Source: Rhizophagus irregularis (lineage: Eukaryota > Glomeromycota > Glomeromycetes > Glomerales > Glomeraceae). Taken from it: a stretch of 64,000 nt of DNA. Shown piece after piece: positions 11,677 through 21,104 of this stretch (the stretch's first letter is position 1; each line of letters opens with the position of its first letter). The stretch lies in NCBI RefSeq assembly GCF_026210795.1, contig NC_089439.1, positions 4,402,001 through 4,466,000 of the forward strand. The letters run 5' to 3'. The notes under the pieces were generated by a model that worked only from the letters and a program-made list of their open reading frames with translations, had not been told where the DNA came from and did not search any database. The translations under genes were made by a program, and so were the position numbers.

Positions 11677-13404
11677 TCAATTTCTTGGTCTAATTTCAAC
11701 TATTAAGTTGAGACATTTAATTATACTGCCGTCACTGGTAATTTTAATAGGATTATTCATATCCACTAAATTAATTTCATATTTTCTAAACATTAAAGCC
11801 ATTAAACAAACTATTCCAGTCATTGATAACTTTCTTCCTGGACATAATCTTAATCCTCCACCAAACATAAGAAAAGAATTCTTCTTTGGCTCAAAATTTT
11901 CAACCATCCACCTATCAGGGTTAAATTTATTAGGTTCTTCCCAATATTCATCATTATTATGAATAGCTTTAGAATAAATTAGAAACAATGAGTCAGCTGG
12001 CCAATGATATTCCCCCGTTTTATTAGGTTTATCAATATATCTTGTAAATGAATGTACTACTGGAATAATGCGAGCTGTTTCCTTTACAATTGCTTCACAA
12101 TAATTTAAACTATAAAAATCATCTTTAGTAATTGGTCGCCTTTTATCACCTTGGAATACATTATCAATTTCTTTTAGCATTTTCTTTTTTACATCTGGAT
12201 TACATACAATATAATAAACAATGAATGAGAGTAAATTTCCAGTCTATATTTGAAATAAAAAATGAGTATTTAAATTAATTTCAAGTTAAAGTACATTGCA
12301 TTTCAATGATTAAAGTAATGTATAATAAAAATTTCCTTAAAAAGATTTACTTACTTTAAAAGTTCCACCACTAATTGCTTCTTGTATACTAAGGCAAATT
12401 TCAGCATCAGTCATAGATCTCATGGCTTCACCAGTTTCGATATAATTATTATCACGAATTGTATTTTTGATAATCATCGATGTCAACATATCATACGATA
12501 AAGATTCATTCAATGGTGTATATTCAATTTCTTGTCTTCGATTCTTAATCAATTCATCCAATCTTTGATTAACATAATTGAAGGTTTGTTTTATTTCATC
12601 TGCTTTCTTTCTAACAAATGGAACATTATGTCGTATAAAAGAAGGAACTACGAAAAACACTGAATATCCCATAACTAATCTACGTAATGCTTCAAATAAT
12701 CTCACAGAATCTTCAACTATTGCTGATGGATAATCAGTTTTTTCGTCACTAAGAGTATCAAAATAAGCTGCCATTGAATAAGATCTTTTACCAGTTAACA
12801 ATTTAATAATAAAATCATTTGTGTAATGATAAACCCATTCAGAAAAATCCAATTTATTTTTATGTTCTCTAATAATTTCTTCCTTAAGGAATAACTTAAT
12901 CCAATAACTTTCTAATTCATTGAAAAGTTTGTTTGTCTGTTTAATAGCTTCATTAGTAAATTTTGGTGACAAAATAGCTTGATTAAAAAAATGATTATTA
13001 AACATCCATGATTTATAATTATTATTGAACGTTAATCCTTTTCCGTAAAGCCCCAATTCTTCTGTTCCTTCGCATTTTGGATATTTCATTGCATGTGTAT
13101 TTTTTGATAAAATGTTTTCAAGGTATTTTTCTCGACATAAAATTATAGATCGCATATTTACACTATAAAACTCGTATATGCCACCATATTTCTCGTAACA
13201 ATAATCATAAAACGTTATGATATTTCCTTTAAACCACAAAATTTGAGGCAAATTACCAACGAACGGGAATGGGAATGGACCAGGTAAAGAATTGATACGA
13301 GTAAAATATTTGTAATAATAATATGCCACATATGTCATTAACATTGCTGTTAAGAATAAAATGCAATCATAAATTCCAAAATTCTCAAATAGTTTAAAAA
13401 TCAT
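11677..13404 (-). CDS. Cytochrome P450 monooxygenase A
   Basis: Two exons, 13404-12355 and 12243-11677, joined in phase by a 111-nt intron (GTAAGT...ATATAG), give 538 residues, normal for a fungal microsomal P450. An N-terminal membrane anchor (about residues 10-30) is followed by the proline-rich hinge LPGPFPFPFVGNLP. Exon 2 holds the K-helix ExxR (ETAR, residues 405-408), the NPDRW segment and the heme loop FGGGLRLCPG with the thiolate Cys at residue 484. The fold and heme site are intact, so it should be an ER-bound oxygenase using a reductase partner; the substrate is unknown. The intron splits the I helix, where the expected AGxDTT reads GGTFKT, so the acid-alcohol pair is missing. Two close paralogues lie at 51702-53410 (broken) and 56483-58236 (intact). 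Confidence 0.9.
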
Positions 13405-13463
13405 TTTATTTTTTTTTCAATTAACTTAGGATTAGCTTAATGTTTGATTTTAATTGATTTTTT

Positions 13464-13485
13464 TTTTGTAGACGCTGTTGCGCCA
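13464..13485 (-). promoter_or_regulatory. Conserved P450 5' block 2
   Basis: The motif CAACAGCGTCTACAA (minus strand) lies about 60-80 bases before the start codon. Near-identical motifs sit at 51519-51541 and 56416-56433, before the other two P450 copies. It may mark the transcription start or the 5' UTR. Conservation could also just reflect recent duplication. Confidence 0.35.
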
Positions 13486-13557
13486 CGGTATACTTTTTTT
13501 GTTTACTTTGTTCAGCTTCTTTTTTCAGGTATTTTTATATCCTTTAGTAAATTTCAA

Positions 13558-13597
13558 TTATTGGAGAACCAATGAGACCTGAGGATGGTGAAATTTT
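13558..13597 (-). promoter_or_regulatory. Conserved P450 5' block 1
   Basis: On the minus strand it reads CCTCAGGTCTCATTGGTTCT then CCAATAATT. It matches the blocks at 51424-51455 and the doubled blocks at 56257-56342, all upstream of P450 starts. A candidate cis-element; function is inferred only from position and repetition. Confidence 0.35.
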
Positions 13598-14189
13598 AAT
13601 ACCTAAAAATAACAATCCATTATTTTTACTAAATTGAACTAATTTGATTCAAGATGTGTGATCGTCAAATTGTATAAAATTGATCTTTGCATGTGTTAAT
13701 CTTCCTTCAAATGCAGATCTTTTTTTTAATAACAAATTAATATTTTAAAAAGGATTTAACGATAAGTCACATTAAATTTCGTGGTACAACCTGAGTAATA
13801 AAAATTATGAAGCTGTTTGATATATATGTCTTGGTAAGCAATATTTTTTTTTTAGTTTGTTTTTTTTTTTACATGGAAATGCTTTATAAATATAAATTTA
13901 TGAATTTCCACAAAATTAATATTAATCGAAATAATTACTTTATTTTTACTACCGGTAAAGTAAAATCATTTAAAAAGTGGAGATTGAAGGAAATGTATTT
14001 TAACAGTAAGATGTTCATACTTTTTTCAATATAATAAACAGGAAACTCGTCCTCTGAGGAGCATCAACACGTGATATCTTATTAGGATCGTCAGAAAAAT
14101 TTAGTTATTCTGTTACCATTTTTGTTTACTCCGTAAAATATCCATATGAATGGCACAACAATGTATCCTATCTTTACACATATGTATAT

Positions 14190-14600
14190 ATCAGATCCAT
14201 CTATTAATTTTATTAATTTTAATCATCATCAATATGAATAGCTTTAAATATTACTGATATTACTAGGAACAATGTGTTCAGCTGACCGCTGGTAACCTAT
14301 TTTCATGAGCGTTTATCAACACATGAGAATGTGGTTTAGGTGTCTGGCCAAAATCTCAAATTTCGCTTGCCCGACTAACACAATTCTGACAAACATAAAT
14401 CCCGAAAGTTCATTATCAAATTCCCGACAATTCATTATTCCGTCAACACATCTTGCAAATGAGTGTACTGCTGTGAGAACGTGGTTTAGACGTCTGGTCA
14501 AAATCCCAAATTCCGACTAACACATGACAAACATAAATCCCGAAAGTTCATTGTCAAATTTTCGACAATTCGTTATCCCGACACAGGGGTCGCCATTATT
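14190..14600 (-). pseudogene. Relict P450 exon-2 fragment and internal duplication
   Basis: Positions 14193-14300 match, with indels, the minus-strand P450 exon-2 stretch coding for the NKFNPDRW region and the AIHNNDE/WPADSLF region (compare 11910-12005). Positions 14440-14475 match the part coding for the VVHSFTRYID region (compare 12025-12065). The remainder holds a diverged direct duplication of about 150 bp (about 14317-14450 and 14467-14590; both contain ACATAAATCCCGAAAGTTCA). A related relict lies at 50815-50975, upstream of the second P450, so the fragment predates that block duplication. The two open frames here are shadows. Confidence 0.6.
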
Positions 14601-14965
14601 ATCCCCTGATCGGCACCATTTACACGATTAGTTATACCTACTGGGTAGCAAATTTTATATGTATTTGTTTATCCGTTTCTAGGAATTTTTCGTAAAAATT
14701 AACTATTGATTATACTAGGACTGATTTGAAAATTTGAGTAATTCGGAAAGATTTGCATTTAAAAACTATTTTTCAAGTGTAATAGTAATGGTTCCGAAAC
14801 TTTCTAAAATTAATTATTTTTTAAAAATCTTTTAAAATGGAAAAAAAAAACCAAGCGAAAGAAAAATAAGATTCAACAATAAAATATACTATAAAATATA
14901 CTATATTATACTCACGATATACTATAAAACACTTGCTATTGTGTAAATGGCAGGGGATAAATCAA
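14601..14965. other. Gene-free interval
   Basis: AT-rich; repeated ATACTATAAAATATACTA units near 14880-14935. No gene seen. Confidence 0.4.
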
Positions 14966-15033
14966 TTATCTCTTGGCTAATTGGAATAGTAAAATTTTAC
15001 CGCTGAAAGACCTCCTAATTAGCCAGGAGATAA
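14966..15033. mobile_element. MITE family A, copy 2
   Basis: A 68-bp copy of the element at 4136-4238. It begins TTATCTCTTGGCTAATTGGA and ends CTAATTAGCCAGGAGATAA, with a shortened centre. Both copies are followed by GTAATACTT. Confidence 0.75.
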
Positions 15034-15721
15034 GTAATACTTAAATGGCAGCATAATTCCCGTATGAAAATCACGATGAACCATATTATATTGTTTTATA
15101 ATAACATAAACATAATAGAGCTGGTTCGATAGAAATAATAGTTATATACTGTATAATATTTATTATTACAATATGAAATCAGCTGTAATAAAAACTTTTG
15201 TTATGGTCAGGTCGTACGACAATAATACTATATACGTGGGCATGTGATCGGTGATCGGCAAATAAAATTTTGCTACAAAATTTTTTAACCAATCACCCAT
15301 TAACCATGTGAAAATAAGTGATATGCTCTCTCTCTGTATTAAATATAAATAATAAAAAAAATAATTAATTTTAATTAATAAAATTTAAAATTAATAAAAA
15401 AACAATTAATTTAATTAATAAAATCTGTTATTATAAAAAAATCGTTTGATCATTTTCGGCGTAATTAATGACCATTTTTAGCACCAATTTCCGATGGAAA
15501 AAAAAAATAATAATAAAATTTTTGATTGTTTTTTAATTTATCATTTACTACTAAAAGTAAATCTGTATATGTATCGTTCCCTAAAAACTTAAGAGTAACT
15601 TAAAATCGTAATTCCACAATTTTGCGAAAGAAAAAAATGATGCTCATAATTATAATAATGAAGGAGAGGGTTTTGTTATATGTCAATACTTTCAAAAATA
15701 TAATATATGAGAATAATCATG
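15034..15721. other. Gene-free interval
   Basis: AT-rich with TTAATTAATAAAAT repeats around 15350-15425. No gene seen. Confidence 0.4.
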
Positions 15722-17129
15722 CCCTATAAAAAAACTGGATACGTTTTTTATAAAGTTTTTATAAGATTTTTTTTCCTTAAAAATAACGTATCATGAGAGG
15801 ATACGGAAAAATGCAATTCCGTATCACAAAAACGTATCATTTGCACGATTTTATCACGGAATTTACACTTATTTGGTTACTGAATTTACATGGTTTAGTC
15901 GCAAATTTATAATGATTTAGTCACTGAATTTACACTATTGTTTACTAGTACTTTATTAAATAAAATACAAATAAAGTAAAATACAAATATGAAAAGTCCA
16001 TTCCCTCCCAAAAATCTTTATTAAAATAAAAATACCATGCATACCAACGTATCTATAAGATATTTGAAGTAGTCCTAAGAAAAAAGCTGTTCTTACAAAA
16101 ATATACAAAAAAGAAATAATAATATATTTCTTTGATACAAATGAAAACCCCAATTTAAAAGCCTAACTTCCCTTATATTAATTAGATCTAAGTCCAGGTT
16201 CGTCCAAGTTTCCACTTTCCAAGAGTCTAACGACCTGAAAAACAAAATAAAAAAAATGTATTAAAAGAATATTAATTACTTTTACTCAAACTCCTTCCTA
16301 TATAGTACCTACAGTATCCCAGGCTCGTCTAAGTCTCCAAAAGTCCGGCAACCTAAAAAAAAGAAGAAATGTTACTACATTTCTAATTAATATATTAACT
16401 CCTTCTATTTAATACATACAGAAAGTCTGGGTCTCCAAGAGGCAACGTTCCTATGAAAAAGAAGCTCAGTGTCATAAAAAAGGAAGAAGTCCTAGCGTCC
16501 TACACGTCGTCCTACAAGAAAAGAAATCAAACCACCCTACAAAAAAAAAGAGGGAAACCAAAAAATCCTACAAAAAAAATAAAAAATAAAAAATAAAAAT
16601 TATAAAAAAAATTTTTTTTAAAACACTTCTAAAAAGGGGGAAGACAAAAACAACGAGATGGAAATAAATGAGAAAAAATTTTTTTTAAAAAAAAACCAAA
16701 GGGGACGAAGTGATATAAAAAAAATATTATAAAAAGAGGGAATGAAGTGGAATCTATAAGAAAAAAAAATTATTTTTTTTTAAAACAAAAGCACGAAGTG
16801 GAATAAAAAAGAAGTGGGATAAAAGATAATAAAAAAAAGATCGGTGATCTAAATAAATAAAAAACGTATTACAGATCATAACAATAAACAATCACGTGGT
16901 CACATGTTATGGTACGGGAATGGAAATACGGAATAATGATAATTATTAAGTTTAAAAATTCAGTATAAATTCCGTATACACAATTTTCATTCCGTATACA
17001 TTAATTTTTTAAAAAATCTTCAAAAATAAATTACTTATGAAATATACGGAATTGTGATACGGAATTTAAAAAACCACGTATAAAATGTATACAAAACGTA
17101 TCATTTCCGTACATAGATTTTTTATAGGG
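15722..17129. mobile_element. Non-autonomous TIR DNA element, copy 2 (CCCTATAARAA family)
   Basis: A 1,408-bp element from CCCTATAAAAAAACTGGATA to GATTTTTTATAGGG, flanked on both sides by ATG (15719-15721 and 17130-17132), a 3-bp target duplication. It shares the subterminal GGATACGTTTTTTATAAAG and TATACAAAACGTATC blocks and the AT- and purine-rich interior of copies 1 and 3 but is clearly diverged. It contains no transposase. Its right end is about 30 bp from the duplicated 3' exon of the Uma2-zinc finger gene. Confidence 0.8.
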
Positions 17130-17157
17130 ATGTAATTATATAAGTTTATTGATAAAT

Positions 17158-17285
17158 TGGATATTAATAAAAAACGTATGGTTTTAAAAGTTTTACAATT
17201 TTAAAAATTATATTATTTAACAATAATATGTTTGTTTTACCATAGCAAAAACTGAGTAAAATGTGAATCATAATAAAGGCATCTT
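17158..17285 (-). pseudogene. Degenerate tandem copy of the zinc-finger exon
   Basis: On the minus strand this repeats the last exon and 3' flank of the neighbouring gene (17286-17418). Shared stretches include CAGTTTTTGCTATG and ATATTGTTGTTAAATAAT. Here the second zinc-binding Cys codon region is broken (stop within TTATTATGATTCACA) and both His positions are lost. It arose by tandem duplication and is not a working exon. Confidence 0.65.
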
Positions 17286-17349
17286 TGGATATTAATAAAA
17301 AACATGGTTTTAAAAGTTATACAATTTCAAAAATTATCGTCTATGATTA

Positions 17350-18248
17350 TTATTTAACAACAATATGTACTCTTGCTATATGTTTTAACATAGCAAAAAC
17401 TTGAAAAAAATGTTTATCACAATAAGGGCATTTATCTTCAATTTCATTACATTCCTATGAAAAAAAAAAAATTAAATGTAAATAAAAAGATAGAACTTTG
17501 CAACATAAAAGCAATAAAAACAAACATATACCTGTGAAACAATATTTTCAATTATTGATATGTTTAAAGTAAAACCTGGTAAAGTGTCACCCCCATCTAA
17601 ATCTTCCCATTTACAATTATTACGAATAATTTCATTATTATTCTTCTTATAAGTACAAATCATGCGTCTCTTTGGATCAATTAACCATCCTAGCTCTACA
17701 GACGTACCCATTGCAAAGTAATCATTTTTGAATCTATTATCAACTTCATTAAGTATTTGATCACTTGTACTATTTACAACCTCAGCAACAAATATGGGAG
17801 TAAAAGGTCGGCCATGCAAAGTCCAAAGTTGTTTTGCATTAAGTGAGTTGTAAGTATCTGCAGACGTAAAAGCAACGTGTGGTGCTCGGATTTTTCTTGG
17901 AGCAGTGGTACTAAAATTAAAAGCCCCTTGAGATGTAGTAACAACACCATTTTGGCAGGTATCAATATTCCAGTTACCAAGTTGTCTGGAAATCTCATGT
18001 ACAACAGCCTCATGAGCAATTGGAGTTTGAGGAAGAGAGATTAGCCTTCCATCTTCAAAATTAGTACGAACTTTAAGATATTTGTTAATTTGTTCAAGTT
18101 CCTCTGGAGTGTAAGTACGGGTGAGATTCAATTTGTTTAAGTCTAATGAAAGAGAGAATTAGTATTAAAAATGTTTGGTGCAAAAGTCAAAATTGTTTCT
18201 TAATCACAAATCAAAAATTACTTTACCAAGATTTTCAGGTTCTGACAT
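17350..18248 (-). CDS. Uma2-family nuclease-fold protein with C-terminal C2H2 zinc finger
   Basis: Three exons, 18248-18227, 18142-17532 and 17454-17350, join in phase (GTAAAG...TTAG and GTATAT...ATAG introns) into 245 residues. Residues 18-205 match the Uma2/DUF820 PD-(D/E)XK-like family: YTPEEL start, DGRLISLP, HEAVVHEISRQL, RAPHVAF, TPIFVAEVVNSTSD, then ELGWLIDPKRR and a DGGDTLPGFTLNIS end. Bacterial relatives usually read RAPDVAF and PDxVVEV; here the Asp is His96 and the second Asp is Ile, while Glu128 is kept, so catalysis may be weakened or lost. The last exon codes CPYCDKHFFQVFAMLKHIAR then VH, a C-x2-C-x12-H-x4-H finger (Cys220, Cys223, His236, His241). A DNA-binding role is inferred. 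Uma2 domains are mainly bacterial, so an ancient transfer is plausible. The first exon is only 22 nt and is the least certain part. Confidence 0.75.
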
Positions 18249-19657
18249 GTTGCTTAATATGGAAACTGCTTAATATGGAAATAATATGGAAACACTGCAA
18301 AACTGCAAAATATTTAATATGCAATCTGTTTGGCTTGTGAATCGTTCATTTATATACTTTTATTCTTACACATACTTGGTCAAAATTGCAATTTTGTAGT
18401 CATTATGATGACAAATGTTTTATATAGAGATCTTGTTTCATATGATAGTTTTTTTTTACTATGTTTCAAATTGGTATCTTATTATAATATTAGGAAATTG
18501 AGCAATAACGTTACCTATCTTAATAATAATAATAATCGAGTTGATGTTAACTTGCATAACTGATGATTAATTTTCACAAAAATCGAAATAGAATTATACA
18601 TTTTTATACAAGTACATATTACCGAAATAGTATAAAATAATATGATTCACTATTTATTTCACGACAATACAAGATGTAACAATTAATCACCTGGCCCACA
18701 TTACAGTATAACTCCGGCCATTATGTTTATACATCACGTCATGTGTTTACGGTGAAATGATTGTTGTCAAACCGTCTATCGGTCACTGAAACTTCCCTGT
18801 AATTCGTAAATATATGATACATTTATGGAAGAATCTCAGTAAGCAATTAAGGTAATTTCCATGTTTTGAGGCAATAAATTTTGTGAATATGATACATTCG
18901 TGGTAATGACATGGAATAAGAAAACACGGAATATATGGCTTATATTTACCAATCAGTTTTAAGGCCCTAAAGGTCAACATGATTGCGAGGTCCTAGATGC
19001 CTCAGGCATAGGTGTTTATACAAGACCTTAAAATTACGTGTACTTCTATTCTTTTCCGACTGTTTTCTTCACGAAGCAAGGAGCGAGGTATTTACATAAG
19101 GAAGGTCATTCAAGCTTTCCAAAGTGCGAAGGAACAACCAAAGAAAACTAAAGAAATATATCTCTACTTTCTTCATAAACTTTCCTTCTGACAATACTTC
19201 TAGTAGAATATACTCTCTATACCTGGCTAGTTAAATTATTATGTTTTTTCATTTGCTACTACTTTATCTTCATGTCTCGTAGAGATTAACCAAGTCTATT
19301 TTTGCAATTCTTTCTTTATTAGCGAAATCTTGTTCTATGTTACATCAATATCATTACATTATGGTTTCCAAATACAAACCATGTTTCATTCATTCATTTT
19401 ACCATAATTATAAGAAACTTCATTTGTTTTACTTTAAAGTGATTTTTTAATAAAAATAATATTTAAATAATCTTTAACTAACTTTACTATCGTACATATT
19501 TTATAAAAAGCAAATACGTCTAAATAACAACTCATGAAATTTTTATAGTAAATAAATAATAACAGATATTATTAAAATTTTGTTTTAACAAGAGAAGGAT
19601 AAACAAAGCAATTCTTAAATGATGTAATTGAATAATCAAGAATTATTCTGATTAATA
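18249..19657. other. Gene-free interval
   Basis: It includes the upstream region of the Uma2 gene. Open frames of 64-77 codons have no protein character. No clear repeats. Confidence 0.4.
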
Positions 19658-19827
19658 AGGGCACTGTCAGATATTACCTAATATCACTTTAATATAAGAG
19701 CTTACCCCCCCAGGTAAGATATGTTATATATATAATTCCTTATATAATATTGTATGTAACCAAGATCTTTAGTTACCCCCCCTCCTCTCCTCCCCCTAAA
19801 ATATTAGGTAATATCTGACAGCACCCT
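19658..19827. mobile_element. MITE with AGGGYRCTGTCAGATATTACC termini
   Basis: A 170-bp element: left end AGGGCACTGTCAGATATTAC, right end GTAATATCTGACAGCACCCT, inverted over about 27 bases with two mismatches. AATA lies on each side (19654-19657 and 19828-19831), though this may be chance in AT repeats. The DNA around it matches 41850-41900 (reverse), where the element is absent, giving a paralogous empty site. Confidence 0.75.
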
Positions 19828-19831
19828 AATA

Positions 19832-20245
19832 ACTATTATTATTTAATATTAAGAACGCTCCCTATGGATTTACCAGACGGAACTAGAAATAGCTAAACCG
19901 AAATTTCCTTTGATGATCATATAATTAGAAGTTCCTGAAACAACAGTTGAAGCTTGAGAATATGATATTTTTTCTTCTTATAATCTTTCGTTACTCTAAG
20001 TTCTTCAACTAATTTGCAATCTGACTTGGATAAGTTGGATTAGGCCTTTATAGATAGTCCAAGCAATCTCATAGTTTCCTCCAAGTGCAATAAAATGATA
20101 TATATTAAGTAATAGTTTCTCACTTTACAAGGGGTTGGAAAGATGCCAACATAAAGTTTATCATATTTCGTATCTTCCATACTATCGGAAATAGTCTCAA
20201 TTGAAGCCCTAGATGCAATATTATGATCACAAAAAAAATATTTGA
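19832..20245 (-). repeat. Decayed dispersed sequence, copy 1 (former coding DNA)
   Basis: The minus strand matches 41452-41895 over about 400 bp with many indels. In pieces it still reads like protein (SDSMEDTKYDKLYVGIFPTP, then ...KVRNYY; later STVVSGTSNYMIIKGNFGL), but stops break every frame. The family is not recognised. It is either a duplicated pseudogene or part of a mobile element. Confidence 0.5.
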
Positions 20246-20596
20246 ACATTAACAAAAGAACTGAATAAAGTTGCCTTTATAAATAATTTTAGTTGTCATA
20301 TTTTTATTATTGTAATCTAAAATAGTAATAAATTTCAAGTTGCATTTAGACCGAATAAATTAAAAATATTTTTTAAACTGAATTAACTATTGAAGTTATT
20401 ATAATTATACCGAAGCGAAGCATTGTATAAAATGATCTGCGTATTAAATTTAACAAAACACAATATATTTGTAATTGCTTTCACAAAGGCGAGATTTTAA
20501 AGGTTCCGAACTCGTAAGTTTAATAATTTTTTTCTTTAAAAAGAAGTGCTCCTTAATTTAAAAATATGAAACCGATTTATTATAATTTTTTTTAGG
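20246..20596. other. Gene-free AT-rich interval
   Basis: No gene seen; poly-T/AT sequence. Confidence 0.35.
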
Positions 20597-20836
20597 ATGA
20601 GCGAAGATATTTTGTATCATATCATAACTATATTACAAGATCAATCATCCGCATTTACTCCTTCACAGCATCATTTAAATATTTTAAAAGTTAGTGAATT
20701 CTGGAACGTTGTATTATGTGCTGGCGGGAGCGTTGCAAAACTTAATTCACATCCATTGAATAGTAGTTACCCGAGTATAACTTTCGTCCTGTCATTACTA
20801 GAAGAATTTAGTATAGCGTATAAAAGGTGTATATAA
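20597..20836 (+). CDS. Possible small hypothetical protein or exon
   Basis: A 79-codon frame from ATG to TAA with balanced composition, unlike the surrounding AT noise (MSEDILYHIITILQDQSSAF...FWNVVLCAGGSVAKLNSHPL...). A splice-acceptor-like TTTTTTTAG immediately precedes the ATG, so it may be an internal exon of a lost gene. I recognise no family. It could be a remnant. Confidence 0.25.
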   Translation: MSEDILYHIITILQDQSSAFTPSQHHLNILKVSEFWNVVLCAGGSVAKLNSHPLNSSYPSITFVLSLLEEFSIAYKRCI

Positions 20837-21104
20837 AAATTGTTGAATATAAGAAATTAAATAGAACCATGCATTACATATTCAGCATATTGACACGGGC
20901 TACTAAACAATAGCAATTTTTTAAAATGAGTTTATTGGTCACTTAAAAGTTTTTAAAATAAAGGGCAAAGTAAAAATTTATTTGAGGATGTGGTATACAT
21001 TATTTCGCCAATGCTACACTATAATATCATAAGAAAAAAAAAGTTCATTATTTTAAAAGCTTTATTGTTGTGGCTAATGTAAAAATAGAATTATTTCGTC
21101 ATTA

